The position numbers and the translations under genes were made by a program. From the NCBI GenBank assembly GCA_016710095.1, contig JADJLL010000009.1:1-64000 (forward strand): a stretch of 64,000 bases of DNA, in the 5' to 3' direction. Below, in pieces: positions 8,544-17,384 of the stretch. Under the pieces are notes generated by a model. That model was given only the letters and a program-made list of their open reading frames with translations, did not search any database and was not told the DNA's origin. This DNA is from Candidatus Eiseniibacteriota bacterium. Its GTDB lineage: Bacteria; Eisenbacteria; RBG-16-71-46. Numbering within the stretch: position 1 is the first letter of the stretch; the number at the start of each line of letters is the position of its first letter.

Positions 8544-9560
8544 CGCAGCGCCGAGTTGTCGGCGGCCGCGGTGCTGCTCGCGGGCGCGTCGATGATCGGC
8601 ATGTCGGGCGGACGCTCGCTCGGTGACTTCGCGACGCGCGTCATGCGCGAGTCGGCCGGCGCGCTGTCGTCCGGCCCGCTCACGCCCATCGGTGCGGTGA
8701 CGGTGCTGCGCTCGGTCACGCTCGGACTGGTGACCGCGCTCCTGCCGTTCCTCGGCGGAGTCGCGGTCGTCACCATTCTCGTGAACCTCGGCCAGTCGCG
8801 CGGCGCGTTCACGCCCGGCGCGCTGTCGCCCAAGTGGCACCAGCTCAACCCGACGAGCGGCTTCAAGAAGATGTTCAGCACCGACGCGCTCATGAACCTT
8901 CCCAAGTCCGTGCTCAAGCTCACGCTGCTCGGCTGGATCACCTGGAGCGTGCTCACGAAGCACTGGCCCGAGCTCGTGTCGCTCACGATGACGGGGCCGG
9001 GCGCCGTGCTCATGGTCATGCAGACGCTCGTCGTGCGCCTCGTCCTGACGGTCGGGCTGTCGTTCCTCGTGATCGCGCTCGCCGACTACGGCTGGCAGGT
9101 GTGGCGTCACGAGCAGAGCCTCAAGATGACGAAGCAGGAAGTGCGCAACGAGAACCGCGACACCGAAGGCGATCCGCACGTGAAGGCGCGCATCCGCTCC
9201 ATGCAGATGCAGCGCGCCCGCCAGCGCATGTTGCAGGCGGTCCCGAAGGCCGACGTCGTGGTCACGAACCCCACGCACGTCGCCGTCGCGCTCCAGTACG
9301 ACCCCGAGATCTCGCCCGCGCCGATCGTCGTCGCGATGGGCGAGCGCAAGCTGGCCGAGCGCATCAAGAAGCTCGCGCGCGACGCCGGCGTGCCCATGGT
9401 CGAGAACAAGCCGGTCGCGCGCGCGCTGCTCGCGACCTCCACGCTCGGCAAGCCCATTCCGCCGGCGCTGTACGCCGCGGTGGCCGAGATCCTCGCCTAC
9501 GTCTTCCGCACGCGGAACCCGCACTACGGGCGCGGCGCTGACCGGAGGGCCGCCGCTTGA
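8544..9560 (+). CDS. flhB: Flagellar export switch protein FlhB, N-terminus missing
   Basis: Export-specificity switch. Sequence resumes at RSAELSAAAVLLAGAS, a segment that in the family follows about 30 residues of conserved charged N-terminus (xxEKTExATPRRLxEAR type); neither those residues nor a start codon is present. The transmembrane domain and the cytoplasmic domain are complete, with the autocleavage site NPTH in VVTNPTHVAVALQYDP near residue 241 of the surviving part. The reading frame differs from that of the end of fliR, so this is not a natural FliR-FlhB fusion as found in some clostridia. About 40-50 codons appear deleted at 8535-8545. Confidence 0.85.
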   Translation, partial: RSAELSAAAVLLAGASMIGMSGGRSLGDFATRVMRESAGALSSGPLTPIGAVTVLRSVTLGLVTALLPFLGGVAVVTILVNLGQSRGAFTPGALSPKWHQLNPTSGFKKMFSTDALMNLPKSVLKLTLLGWITWSVLTKHWPELVSLTMTGPGAVLMVMQTLVVRLVLTVGLSFLVIALADYGWQVWRHEQSLKMTKQEVRNENRDTEGDPHVKARIRSMQMQRARQRMLQAVPKADVVVTNPTHVAVALQYDPEISPAPIVVAMGERKLAERIKKLARDAGVPMVENKPVARALLATSTLGKPIPPALYAAVAEILAYVFRTRNPHYGRGADRRAAA

Positions 9561-11737
9561 GCTCCGTCACCCTTCCGGGCGCCACCGCGCCCATCGGCAA
9601 CTCGGGCGCCCACGGCGGCGCGCCGCACGCGGCGTCGCACGGCGCCAAGCACGGCCATGCCGCGACCGCCGCCGCGCCGGCGAAGCAGAGCTTCCTCGGC
9701 GGCAACGCGGAGATGTTCCTCGCCGCCGGCGTCGTCGCGGTCGTGGCGCTGCTCGTCATGCCGCTGCCGCCGTTCCTGCTCGACGCGCTGCTCGCGCTGT
9801 CGTTCGCGCTCAGCATCGTGATCCTGCTCGTGACGATGTCCACGCGCGATCCGCTCGAGTTCAGCATCTTCCCGAGCCTGCTGCTGCTCGTGACGCTGCT
9901 GCGCCTGGGCCTCAACGTCAGTACGACACGTCTCATCCTGAGCACCGGCCACGCCGGGCAGGTGATCGCGGCGTTCGGCAACTTCGTGATCGGCGGCAAC
10001 ATCGTCGTCGGTCTCGTGCTGTTCCTGATCCTCGTGGTGATCAACTTCATGGTGATCACCAAGGGCGCCGGGCGCGTGGCCGAAGTCGCCGCACGGTTCA
10101 CCCTCGACGCGATGCCCGGCCGCCAGATGAGCATCGACGCCGACCTCTCGGCCGGACTCATCGACGAGGTCGAGGCGAAGCGCCGCCGCGAGGAGATCAG
10201 CGCGTACGCCGACTTCTACGGCTCCATGGACGGCGCCGCGAAGTTCGTGCGCGGCGACGCCGTCGCCGGTCTCGTGATCACCGCGATCAACCTGGTCGGC
10301 GGTTTCATCATCGGCATGACGCAGCAGGGCATGTCCGCGGGCGACGCGCTCCGCACGTTCAGCTCGCTGACGGTCGGCGACGGCCTCGTCACGCAGATCC
10401 CGGCGCTCATCGTGAGCACGGCCTCCGGCCTGCTCGTCACGTACGGCTCCGCCGGCAAGTCCATGGCGCCGTCGCTCGGCCTGCAGCTCACGCGCGACCC
10501 GCGCTCGCTCTGGACCGCCGGCGTCATCCTCGCGCTCTTCGGTCTCGTGCCCGGGCTGCCGACGCTGCCGTTCCTCACGCTCGCGGCCGTCTCGTGCGCG
10601 CTGGGCTTCTTCACCACGAAGTGGAACAAGCAGCGCGCGGACGAGGCCTCCGTCGTCGCGGCGCCCGAGGAAGACACCTCGACGCCGTCCGGCGCGCCCG
10701 CCATGCGCGACGTGCTGTCGGTCGAGCCGCTCGAGATGGAAGTCGGCTACGCGCTGATCCCGCTCGTGGACGAGTCGCAGCAGGGCGACCTGCTGCAGCG
10801 CATCGGCATCCTGCGCAAGCAGCTCGCGTTCGAGCTCGGCGTGCTCGTGCCGCCCGTGCGCATCCGCGACAACATCCAGCTCGGCTCGCAGGAGTACGTC
10901 GTGCGCATGCGCGGCGTGCGCATCGCGGGCGGCGAGGTGCTGCCGCGCCACCTGATGGCGCTCGACACCGGCACGACGATCGGCACGCCCGAGGGCATCG
11001 CGACCAAGGACCCGAGCTTCGGCCTGCGCGCCGTGTGGATCGCGACCGACCAGCGCGCTTCCGCGGAGGCGCTCGGCTGGAACGTCGTCGAGGCGTCCAC
11101 CGTGCTCGCGACGCACCTCATGGAGATCATCCGCCAGAACGCGGCCGAGCTGCTCACGCGGCAGAACGTGCGCGAGATGATGGACGGCCTCAAGGAGACG
11201 AACCCCGCGCTCGTCGAGGACGTCGTGCCCGGCAAGCTGTCGCTCGGCGCGGTGCATCGCGTGCTGCAGCGCCTGCTCAAGGAAGGGCTGCCGGTCCGCG
11301 ACCTCGCCGCGATCCTCGAAGTGCTGTCGGACGCCGCCGAGATCACGAAGGACCCGGAGCAGCTCACGGAGCACGTGCGCCGTTCGCTCGCGCCCGTCAT
11401 CGCCCAGATGCTCTCGGGCGACACGCAGACGGTGCGCGCGATCACGGTCGGCCCGCGCATGGAAGTCGCGCTCATGCAGCTGTTCAGCCCGCGCGCACGC
11501 GAAGGCTCGCGCGCGCTCGAGCCCGAGGACCTCACGAAGGCGCTGCAGGGCCTGCACCGCATCGCGAACGAATACCAGGCGGACGGCCAGTTCCCGCCGC
11601 TCGTCACGCCGCCCGCGCTGCGCGTCGGCATCCGCCGTCTCGTGGAGCCGATCCTTCCGCGCCTTCCCATCATCTCGCTCGGCGAACTGCCGACGCAGAC
11701 GCCGATCCAGACCCTTCGCATGTGGGAGCTGAGCTGA
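9557..11737 (+). CDS. flhA: Flagellar export protein FlhA
   Basis: Export-gate ion channel and chaperone-docking platform. It is 726 residues with a His/Ala-rich N-terminal tail, eight transmembrane helices (about 45-345) containing the FHIPEP signature region (RLGLNVSTTRLIL, GGNIVVGLVLFLILVVINFM, RFTLDAMPGRQMSIDADLSA), and the cytosolic ring domain (about 385-726). Start is TTG 9557 overlapping the flhB stop, with GGAGGG at 9544-9549; no in-frame ATG or GTG fits. The frame is intact throughout. Confidence 0.95.
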   Translation: MSSVTLPGATAPIGNSGAHGGAPHAASHGAKHGHAATAAAPAKQSFLGGNAEMFLAAGVVAVVALLVMPLPPFLLDALLALSFALSIVILLVTMSTRDPLEFSIFPSLLLLVTLLRLGLNVSTTRLILSTGHAGQVIAAFGNFVIGGNIVVGLVLFLILVVINFMVITKGAGRVAEVAARFTLDAMPGRQMSIDADLSAGLIDEVEAKRRREEISAYADFYGSMDGAAKFVRGDAVAGLVITAINLVGGFIIGMTQQGMSAGDALRTFSSLTVGDGLVTQIPALIVSTASGLLVTYGSAGKSMAPSLGLQLTRDPRSLWTAGVILALFGLVPGLPTLPFLTLAAVSCALGFFTTKWNKQRADEASVVAAPEEDTSTPSGAPAMRDVLSVEPLEMEVGYALIPLVDESQQGDLLQRIGILRKQLAFELGVLVPPVRIRDNIQLGSQEYVVRMRGVRIAGGEVLPRHLMALDTGTTIGTPEGIATKDPSFGLRAVWIATDQRASAEALGWNVVEASTVLATHLMEIIRQNAAELLTRQNVREMMDGLKETNPALVEDVVPGKLSLGAVHRVLQRLLKEGLPVRDLAAILEVLSDAAEITKDPEQLTEHVRRSLAPVIAQMLSGDTQTVRAITVGPRMEVALMQLFSPRAREGSRALEPEDLTKALQGLHRIANEYQADGQFPPLVTPPALRVGIRRLVEPILPRLPIISLGELPTQTPIQTLRMWELS

Positions 11738-11738
11738 C

Positions 11739-12836
11739 ATGGCCATCGAGATCCTCACCGGCAGCGACGTCCCGACGCTCCTCGCCCGCGCCCAGCAGAC
11801 TCTCGGGGAAGACGCCGTCGTCATGAGCGTGCGCCGCATCCTCGACGGCCGCCGCATGGGCTTCGAGATGGTGGCCGCCGATCCCGCCACGGCCGCCGAA
11901 CATCGCCGGCGTGATGCCGCGCGCAACTCCGCGCCCGGCGCGTTCGGCGCCATCGGCGCGGCCGCGCTGCTCGAGCCGGAAGGCGCCGCGGGCGCCGCGG
12001 CCGGCCGCGCGACGTACTCGCCGCCGCGTTCGTTCCGCCCGTCGCCGGAAGCCGGTCCCGGCTTCTGGGATCTCGGGCGCGCGCCCGGCAACGAGGCGCG
12101 TGAGTCCCGCGAGTCCGCGGCGCCGGCACGTTCCGAAAAGCCCGCGCGCGAGAACGCCCGCCGTGCGTGGCCGTTCGGCGCGAAGAAGAAGAAGGACGCC
12201 GTCGCGAAGGCGCCGGTGCGCCGTCCGTACGTCGTCGCGCTCGTCGGCCCGACCGGCGCGGGGAAGACCACCACGCTCGCGAAGCTCGCGAATCATCCGC
12301 AGGCGTTCGGCGGCCGCCGGGCGGGCATCCTCGGGCTCGACACCTACCGCATCGCCGGCATCGAACAGGCGCGTCAGTACGCCGAGCTCTCGGGCGCGTC
12401 GTTCGAGGTCGCGTACGAATCGCGCGAACTCGCGCCCGCGATGCTGCGCATGAAGGACCGCGAAGTCGTGCTCGTCGACACGCCGGGCCGCGGCCCGCGC
12501 GCGGCGGCGGACCTGCGCGACGCGCAGGCGCTGCTCTCCGAACTGCGTCCCGACGAAGTGCATCTCGTCATGCCCGCGGGCCTGCAGCGCTCGCTCGCGC
12601 GCGCCATCCTCACCGCGCACCTGCCGTTCGGCGTCACGCACCTGCTGGTGACGAAGCTCGACGAGTTCCCGGACGAGCGCACGCTGTTCGAGTTGGCGCG
12701 CGAGTTCGGGCTGCCGATGCGCTGGATCACCGACGGGCAGGAGGTGCCGCGCCACCTGCAGCTCGCTCCCGAGAGCCCGGGCGCCGGCCGTGCCGCGGGC
12801 GCCGCGCACGACCGCCGCTTCGCGGAGGTCGCGTGA
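11739..12836 (+). CDS. flhF: Flagellar biosynthesis SRP-type GTPase FlhF
   Basis: SRP-family GTPase that fixes flagellar position and works with FlhG. N-terminal B domain (residues 1-60, MAIEILTGSDVPTLLARAQQ), a low-complexity Ala/Pro linker, then the NG domain with P-loop GPTGAGKTTT near 169-178, GLDTYRIAGIEQ, and DTPGRG in place of the usual DTAGR. A TKLDE motif is present near the C-terminus. It starts one base after flhA and its stop overlaps flhG as GTGA. Confidence 0.93.
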   Translation: MAIEILTGSDVPTLLARAQQTLGEDAVVMSVRRILDGRRMGFEMVAADPATAAEHRRRDAARNSAPGAFGAIGAAALLEPEGAAGAAAGRATYSPPRSFRPSPEAGPGFWDLGRAPGNEARESRESAAPARSEKPARENARRAWPFGAKKKKDAVAKAPVRRPYVVALVGPTGAGKTTTLAKLANHPQAFGGRRAGILGLDTYRIAGIEQARQYAELSGASFEVAYESRELAPAMLRMKDREVVLVDTPGRGPRAAADLRDAQALLSELRPDEVHLVMPAGLQRSLARAILTAHLPFGVTHLLVTKLDEFPDERTLFELAREFGLPMRWITDGQEVPRHLQLAPESPGAGRAAGAAHDRRFAEVA

Positions 12837-13681
12837 ACGACCAGGCCGCCATGCTGCGCCAGGCCCGCGAGAGCGCGTGGGAGAGCGACGCCGCTCCCGA
12901 GACCGGACCGGACGTCACGGTCGTCGGTTCGGGCAAGGGCGGCGTGGGCAAATCCACGCTCAGCGTGATGATCGCCGCCGAGCTCGCGCGCCGCGGACGG
13001 CGCACGCTGCTGCTCGACGGATCGCAGAACACGGGCAACCTCCACATCCTGCTCGGCGTGCGCCCGCCGCTCGCGCTGCGCGCGCTGCTCACCGGCGAAG
13101 CGTCGGCGCACGACCTGCTCGTGCCGCTCGGAACGCATCTGTCGTTGTTGCCGGCAGATTCCGGAGCGGAACACCTGTACGGACTGACCGCCGTGGATCG
13201 CGCGCGGCTGCACCACCGCCTGAGCGCCGTGTACGACGAGTTCGAGCACGTCGTCGTCGACGGTGGTCCGGGACTCGAGAGCGCGGTGCGCGCCGCGGGT
13301 ATCCGCGCGTCGCGTCTCGTCGCCGTGGCGACGCCGGAACCGGCGGCGCTCGCCGACGTGTACGCGCTCCTGAAAATCACCGCGCTGCAACTGCCCTCCG
13401 TGCCTTTGGAGGTGATGGTCAACGCCGTGACGGCCGATGAAGAAGGGCAAGCCGTGTTCGATCGGTTGTCTTTGGCGGCGCAACGCTTCCTGCATCGCGA
13501 ACTGGGTTATCTGGGCTGCATGTCGGAGGACGAGAACCTCCGTCGATGCGCCCGGCGCCCCGGAGCGCTGCTGGAGGAAAGGCGCGAAACCATCGGCGCG
13601 ATCGCGGCACGGCTGGATTCGGCGACGCGGCAAGACGCCGTGAGCGCTGTCGGCCCGGCAGACAAGCCATCGAGGGGATAG
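12833..13681 (+). CDS. flhG: MinD-like ATPase FlhG/FleN
   Basis: ParA/MinD-family regulator of flagellar number that stimulates FlhF. It is 282 residues; GTG 12833 is chosen because it overlaps the flhF stop in the operon's GTGA style. The deviant Walker A GSGKGGVGKS spans residues 32-41 with the signature Lys at 35. The second motif reads LLLDGSQNTGNL: the first Asp (62) is kept but the second catalytic Asp of the family DxD is Ser64. The N-terminal QAAMLRQ segment resembles the FlhF-activating DQAxxLR motif. Family membership is certain; ATPase activity may be weak. Confidence 0.9.
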   Translation: MNDQAAMLRQARESAWESDAAPETGPDVTVVGSGKGGVGKSTLSVMIAAELARRGRRTLLLDGSQNTGNLHILLGVRPPLALRALLTGEASAHDLLVPLGTHLSLLPADSGAEHLYGLTAVDRARLHHRLSAVYDEFEHVVVDGGPGLESAVRAAGIRASRLVAVATPEPAALADVYALLKITALQLPSVPLEVMVNAVTADEEGQAVFDRLSLAAQRFLHRELGYLGCMSEDENLRRCARRPGALLEERRETIGAIAARLDSATRQDAVSAVGPADKPSRG

Positions 13682-13686
13682 CCGAC

Positions 13687-14454
13687 ATGACGGACCTGAT
13701 CGAAGCGCTGTGGGCGCGGTATCGCGAGACGGGCGACGCCCGTGTGCGTGCGCAGCTGCTCGACCGCTACCTGGGACTCGTGCACCACAGCGCGCACCAG
13801 CTCGCGCGCCGTGTTTCGCGTGACATCGAGATCGACGACCTCATCGGCGCCGGAACGCTCGGCCTCGTGCAGGCCCTCGAGGGGTTCGACCCGGGCCGTG
13901 GACTCGCGTTCAGCACCTACGCCATGCCGCGCATCCGCGGCTCGATGCTCGACGAACTGCGCAGCCGTGACTGGATGCCCCGTTCGATCCGCATGCGCAG
14001 CCGCCAGCTCGCCGGCGCCCGCCACGCGCTCCAACAGAAGTTCGGCCGCCAGCCCTCTCACGAGGAAGTCGCCGAGACGTTGCAGATCGACATGGACACG
14101 TACTACCGCTGGCAGGAGGAAGTGGACGGCCGCGTCATCCTCCAGCTCGACGGCGGTTCCGGTGACGACGAGCACGAGCCGCGCCTTTCGGAAAGCATCG
14201 CCGACATCTTCGCGGCGGGCGTGGGCGACGAACTCGATCACCAGGAAACGGTCGACCGGCTGCGCGAGGCGTTCCAGCAGCTGTCGGGGCGTGACCGGCT
14301 CGTGCTGTCGCTCTACTACTACGAAGAGCTGAACCTGCGGCAGATCGGCGAAGTGATGCACGTGTCGGAGTCGCGCATCTCGCAGATCCGCACGCGCGCG
14401 CTCAAGCGCCTGCGCGACCTCGTCCAGGTCGCGGCGCAGGAGGAAGCGGCGTGA
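13687..14454 (+). CDS. fliA: RNA polymerase sigma factor FliA (sigma-28)
   Basis: Flagellar sigma factor of the FliA/WhiG/SigD group. The 255 residues contain region 2 (DDLIGAGTLGLVQALEGFDP, STYAMPRIRGSMLDELRSRD), region 3 (QKFGRQPSHEEVAETL) and region 4 (LVLSLYYYEELNLRQIGEVM, VSESRISQIRTRALKRL). ATG 13687 follows the flhG stop after a GAGGGG ribosome site. Its likely targets are the T(C/G)AAG-N14-(N)2CGATAC sites before motA, the EAL-HDOD gene and cheY. No flgM anti-sigma gene was seen in the window. Confidence 0.94.
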   Translation: MTDLIEALWARYRETGDARVRAQLLDRYLGLVHHSAHQLARRVSRDIEIDDLIGAGTLGLVQALEGFDPGRGLAFSTYAMPRIRGSMLDELRSRDWMPRSIRMRSRQLAGARHALQQKFGRQPSHEEVAETLQIDMDTYYRWQEEVDGRVILQLDGGSGDDEHEPRLSESIADIFAAGVGDELDHQETVDRLREAFQQLSGRDRLVLSLYYYEELNLRQIGEVMHVSESRISQIRTRALKRLRDLVQVAAQEEAA

Positions 14455-14957
14455 AGCGCTCGACGCTCGTCGCGGTGCTCGTGACCGCAGCGGTGCTCAT
14501 CGTGGCCGGCAATCTCCCGCGACTGCCCTGGGACCGCATGGCCGCGATGTGGCGCTCCAGCGCGTCGCAGGCCGTGGCCGCGTGGCCGGCGAAGCTCCGT
14601 GTCGACGCGCTGCGCGGTGAGCCGCAGATCGCCGCGCCCCGCGGCGCCGAAGGCTGCGCGACGCGCTTCGGCCTTCCGCGTGAACCCGAGGCGGCCACGA
14701 TCGCACGGCAGGTGTGGACGTCCGCCGGTCCGATCGCGTTCGCCATGGGTGGTTCGCTGCTCGGTCTGTTCGCGCTCACGGGCCTCTTCTGGCTCGTGCG
14801 TCGCGCCCATCGATCGAAGCGCGACACGCGCTCGCTCGTGTTCTCGCTGGCGCGCCGCGGCGCGCCGACGGCGGCCATCGCGCGGTCCGCGCGCGTGCCG
14901 CAGGACGCCGTGCGCACGATGCTCGCGCCGGGTCTGGACGCTCGCCGGGGGATGTAG
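14451..14957 (+). CDS. Small membrane protein after fliA, SwrB-like architecture
   Basis: 168 residues. GTG 14451 overlaps the fliA stop and has a strong AGGAGGA site. There is a transmembrane helix at about 5-22, a periplasmic stretch, a second helix at about 98-118 (GSLLGLFALTGLFWLV), and a cytoplasmic tail with a helix-turn-helix-like pattern (SLARRGAPTAAIARSARVPQ, then DAVRTML). In Bacillus the gene directly after sigD is swrB, a membrane protein with a similar C-terminal HTH-like motif (DUF6115) that promotes export activation. Position and tail match; overall sequence similarity cannot be judged by eye, so no function is assigned. Confidence 0.75.
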   Translation: MKRSTLVAVLVTAAVLIVAGNLPRLPWDRMAAMWRSSASQAVAAWPAKLRVDALRGEPQIAAPRGAEGCATRFGLPREPEAATIARQVWTSAGPIAFAMGGSLLGLFALTGLFWLVRRAHRSKRDTRSLVFSLARRGAPTAAIARSARVPQDAVRTMLAPGLDARRGM

Positions 14958-14969
14958 CGTCCCGCCGCC

Positions 14970-14988
14970 CTCGGGGCGGCGCCCCGAG
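14970..14988 (+). terminator. Hairpin after the fliL-fliA operon
   Basis: CTCGGGGC-GGC-GCCCCGAG is a perfect 8-bp stem with a 3-base loop, 12 bases after the stop of the last gene. There is no T tract, so it may be a pause or Rho-assisted site rather than an intrinsic terminator. Overlapping alternative pairings exist in this GC-rich sequence. Confidence 0.4.
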
Positions 14989-15111
14989 CGACGGCAGTCC
15001 CTTCCGGTCCGGCACCTTCTGCCGACCTTCCCGAAGCTCCCGGAGCACGCGTCGGTCCCCGGCGGCCCCGCAAATGCCGGTGAGCACGCGCCGAAACGAG
15101 ATCCCGCATCA

Positions 15112-15127
15112 CGGCACATGGCTTGCA
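15112..15127 (+). promoter_or_regulatory. Sigma-54 promoter for the flgF operon
   Basis: CGGCACATGGCTTGCA differs from TGGCAC-N5-TTGCA only at the first base. The GG (15113-15114) and GC (15125-15126) are ten bases apart. Transcription would start near 15138, about 40 bases before the flgF ATG. It is the only promoter-like element in the 220-base gap and mirrors the one before fliL. Confidence 0.75.
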
Positions 15128-15177
15128 GTTCTTCCGTCCGAGTCGCCCCGTCCGGGGCGGAAGCACACGGAGGCCAC

Positions 15178-15898
15178 ATGCCGCTGCAGGGAATCCTGAA
15201 CACCGCGCGCTCGCTGTCCTACTACATGCGCAAGCAGGAAGTGACCGCGAACAACGTCGCGAACGCCAGCTCCGACGCCTTCAAGGGCGACCGGATCATG
15301 GCGCGCCGTATCGGGAACTCCACGTTCCCGGTGCCGGTCCAGGAGCTCGACCTGCAGCAGGGCACGTTCCGCGAGACGGCCCGCCCGCTCGACCTGTCGC
15401 TCGAAGGCAAGGGCTTCCTCGTCGTCGACACGCCCGAGGGCGAGCGGCTCACGCGCGGCGGATCGTTCCGCCTCGACTCGGTCGGTTATCTCACGGATCA
15501 CCAGGGCAACCGCGTCATGGGCGTGGACGGCCCGCTGCTGCTGCAGGGAGGCACGGTGGAAGTGCACGGGGACGGTTCGGTCGTGGTGGACGGCGCGAAC
15601 GCCGGACGGTTGCGCGTCGTCGACGCGCCCGATCCCTCGAAGCTCCGCAAGGAAGGCTTCGGGCGATTCCTGCTCGAGGGCGATCCGCGCGAAGCGAACC
15701 TCGACACGACGCACGTCCGTCAGGGTGCGATCGAGGAAGCGAACGTCGACCCGCTGCTCGCGATGGTCGACCTCGTCACGATCCAGCGCGCCTTCACCGC
15801 CAACATGGACGCGCTCCGCGCCATGGACGGTGTGCTCGGCGCGATCTCGAACGAAGTCGGCAAGGTCTGCCCTGATCCGCGGCACGCCGGGCGCCTGA
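15178..15898 (+). CDS. flgF: Flagellar basal-body rod protein FlgF, frame slip near the stop
   Basis: Proximal rod protein of the FlgF/FlgG group, about 240 residues. It starts MPLQGILNTARSLSYYMRKQ with VTANNVANASSDAFKGDRIM, and ends with the rod C-terminal helix (VDLVTIQRAFTANMDALRAM, DGVLGAISNEVGKV). ATG 15178 has GGAGG at 15169-15173. As given, the frame misses its stop and reads into flgG. Restoring one GC pair in the CCGCGG run at 15877-15882 gives an ending CPDPRGTPGA and a TGA at 15896-15898, 28 bases before flgG. Confidence 0.85.
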
Positions 15899-15925
15899 GG
15901 GCGCGGGCGTGGAGAAAGGACGAGC

Positions 15926-16716
15926 ATGAACGGCAGCATGCGGACTTCGGCGAGCGGTATGGCGGCGCAGCAGCGGATGATCGACGTCATCGCCAACAAC
16001 CTCGCCAACGTGAACACGACCGCCTTCAAGCGCAGCCGCGTCAGCTTCGAGGACGTGCTGTACGAGACGATCGAAGGCTCGCGCATCGTGAACTACCAGG
16101 CGAGCCAGACCGTCGGCCCGGTGCAGATCGGCAAGGGCGTGCGCGTCGGCGCCATCATGCGCCTGCAGTCGCAGGGCTCGCCCGAGAACACGCAGCGTCC
16201 GCTCGACGTCGCGATCGAAGGCGAGGGCTTCTTCCAGATCCAGCGGCCGGACGGTTCCACCGCGTACACGCGCGACGGCAGCCTCACGATCTCGGACCAG
16301 GGCACGCTCACGACGAGCGGCGGCTACCAGCTGCTGCCGGGCGTGACGGTGCCGGCCGACGCGACCGGGCATCACGGTGTCCGGCGAACGGCACGGTCAG
16401 CGTGCTCACGAGCGGCGCGGTCGCCGAGGTCGAGATCGGAAGGATCGAAGTGGCGCGCTTCCTCAATCCGAGCGGGCTCGTGGCGATCGGCGAGAACCAG
16501 TACCTCGGGTCCCCGGCGTCCGGCGACGCGATCCTGGGCTACCCGCAGGACGACGGCTTCGGCCGCCTGTCGCAGGGCATGCTCGAGTCGAGCAACGTCG
16601 AAATCGTGCAGGAGATGACGGACATGATCGCGGCGCAGCGTGCGTACGAGATCAACGCCAAGGCCATCAAGGCCGCGGAAGACATGATGCAGGCGACCCA
16701 TGACATCATTCGCTAA
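15926..16716 (+). CDS. flgG: Flagellar distal rod protein FlgG, frame slip near 16360-16385
   Basis: Distal rod subunit. It begins MNGSMRTSASGMAAQQRMID with the rod signature VIANNLANVNTTAFKRSRVS, and ends LESSNVEIVQEMTDMIAAQR and YEINAKAIKAAEDMMQATHD, the standard FlgG C-terminus. The first 430 bases and the last 330 are in different frames. The break spans ACCGGGCATC to GGCGAACGGC, where two small indels restore TGxITVSGxNGTVSV. The rest is fully conserved, so a sequence error is likely. It overlaps flgA by 17 bases. Confidence 0.87.
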
Positions 16717-17384
16717 GTGGCTCTTCGCGGGGCTCTCGCCCCTGCTCCTGGCGGCGCGGGCCGAGGCGCGCCGATCTCGCGCAACGCTCGCCGCGCGTCG
16801 CGGCGAGGCTCGCGGACCTGTGGCACGTGCCCGGGGGGGAGGTCCGCCTCGCGTGGGGACGTTCGAGCGGCGCGGGCGCGCCGGACGAGGATTCGCCGTT
16901 CCGCGTCCTCGGCGCCGGCGCCGGCGGCTGGCTTGTCGTCGTGTTCCATCCGGCGGAGCAGCGCGGTGGCCGTCCGCATGCGCGCCGGAGTCGAACGCCC
17001 GGTGATGGTCGCGGCCCGTCCGCTGCGCGCCGGTGGCGCGATCGCCGCGGGCGACCTGCGTGAGGAAGTGCGCGTGCACTGGGGCGCGCCGAAGCCGGAC
17101 AGCCGCTCGTCCCTTCGCTCGGCTGGGAAGTGCGCCGGCCGATCCGCGCGAACGATCTCGTCGCGGTTCCGTCCGTCGCCCCGCCGCCGTTCGTCGTCGC
17201 CGGCGAGCCGGTGCGCTTCGAATGGCGCAGCGGCGACGTGGAAGTCTCGGTGATGGGCATCGCGCTCAACTCCGCCCGCCGTGGCGAGCAGGTGCGCGCG
17301 CGGCTCGAAGAACGTCCCGGCGCGGCTGACCGGCACCGTCACGGCGCCGGGCATCGCCGTGCTCGGCGCGGAGGAACCCGATGA
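16700..17384 (+). pseudogene. flgA: Flagella P-ring assembly chaperone FlgA, several frame breaks
   Basis: Periplasmic chaperone for FlgI. A signal peptide is clear from ATG 16700 (MTSFAKWLFAGLSPLLLAAR then AEA). The mature protein can be followed only by changing frame four or more times: VPGGEVRLAWGRSSGAGAPD (about 16825), RMRAGVERPVMVAARPLRAG (about 16980), the SAF-type segment RRPIRANDLVAVPSVAPPPF (about 17130), and GEQVRARGSKNVPARLTGTV ending GIAVLGA (17285-17375). The pieces are collinear with FlgA. Each break lies in or next to a GC-alternating run. The predicted stop TGA 17382-17384 overlaps the flgH ATG as ATGA. Confidence 0.72.

Noticed and set aside
7805..9560. Natural FliR-FlhB fusion
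   Set aside because: The two parts are in different frames and the conserved FlhB N-terminus is absent, so a deletion is the better explanation.
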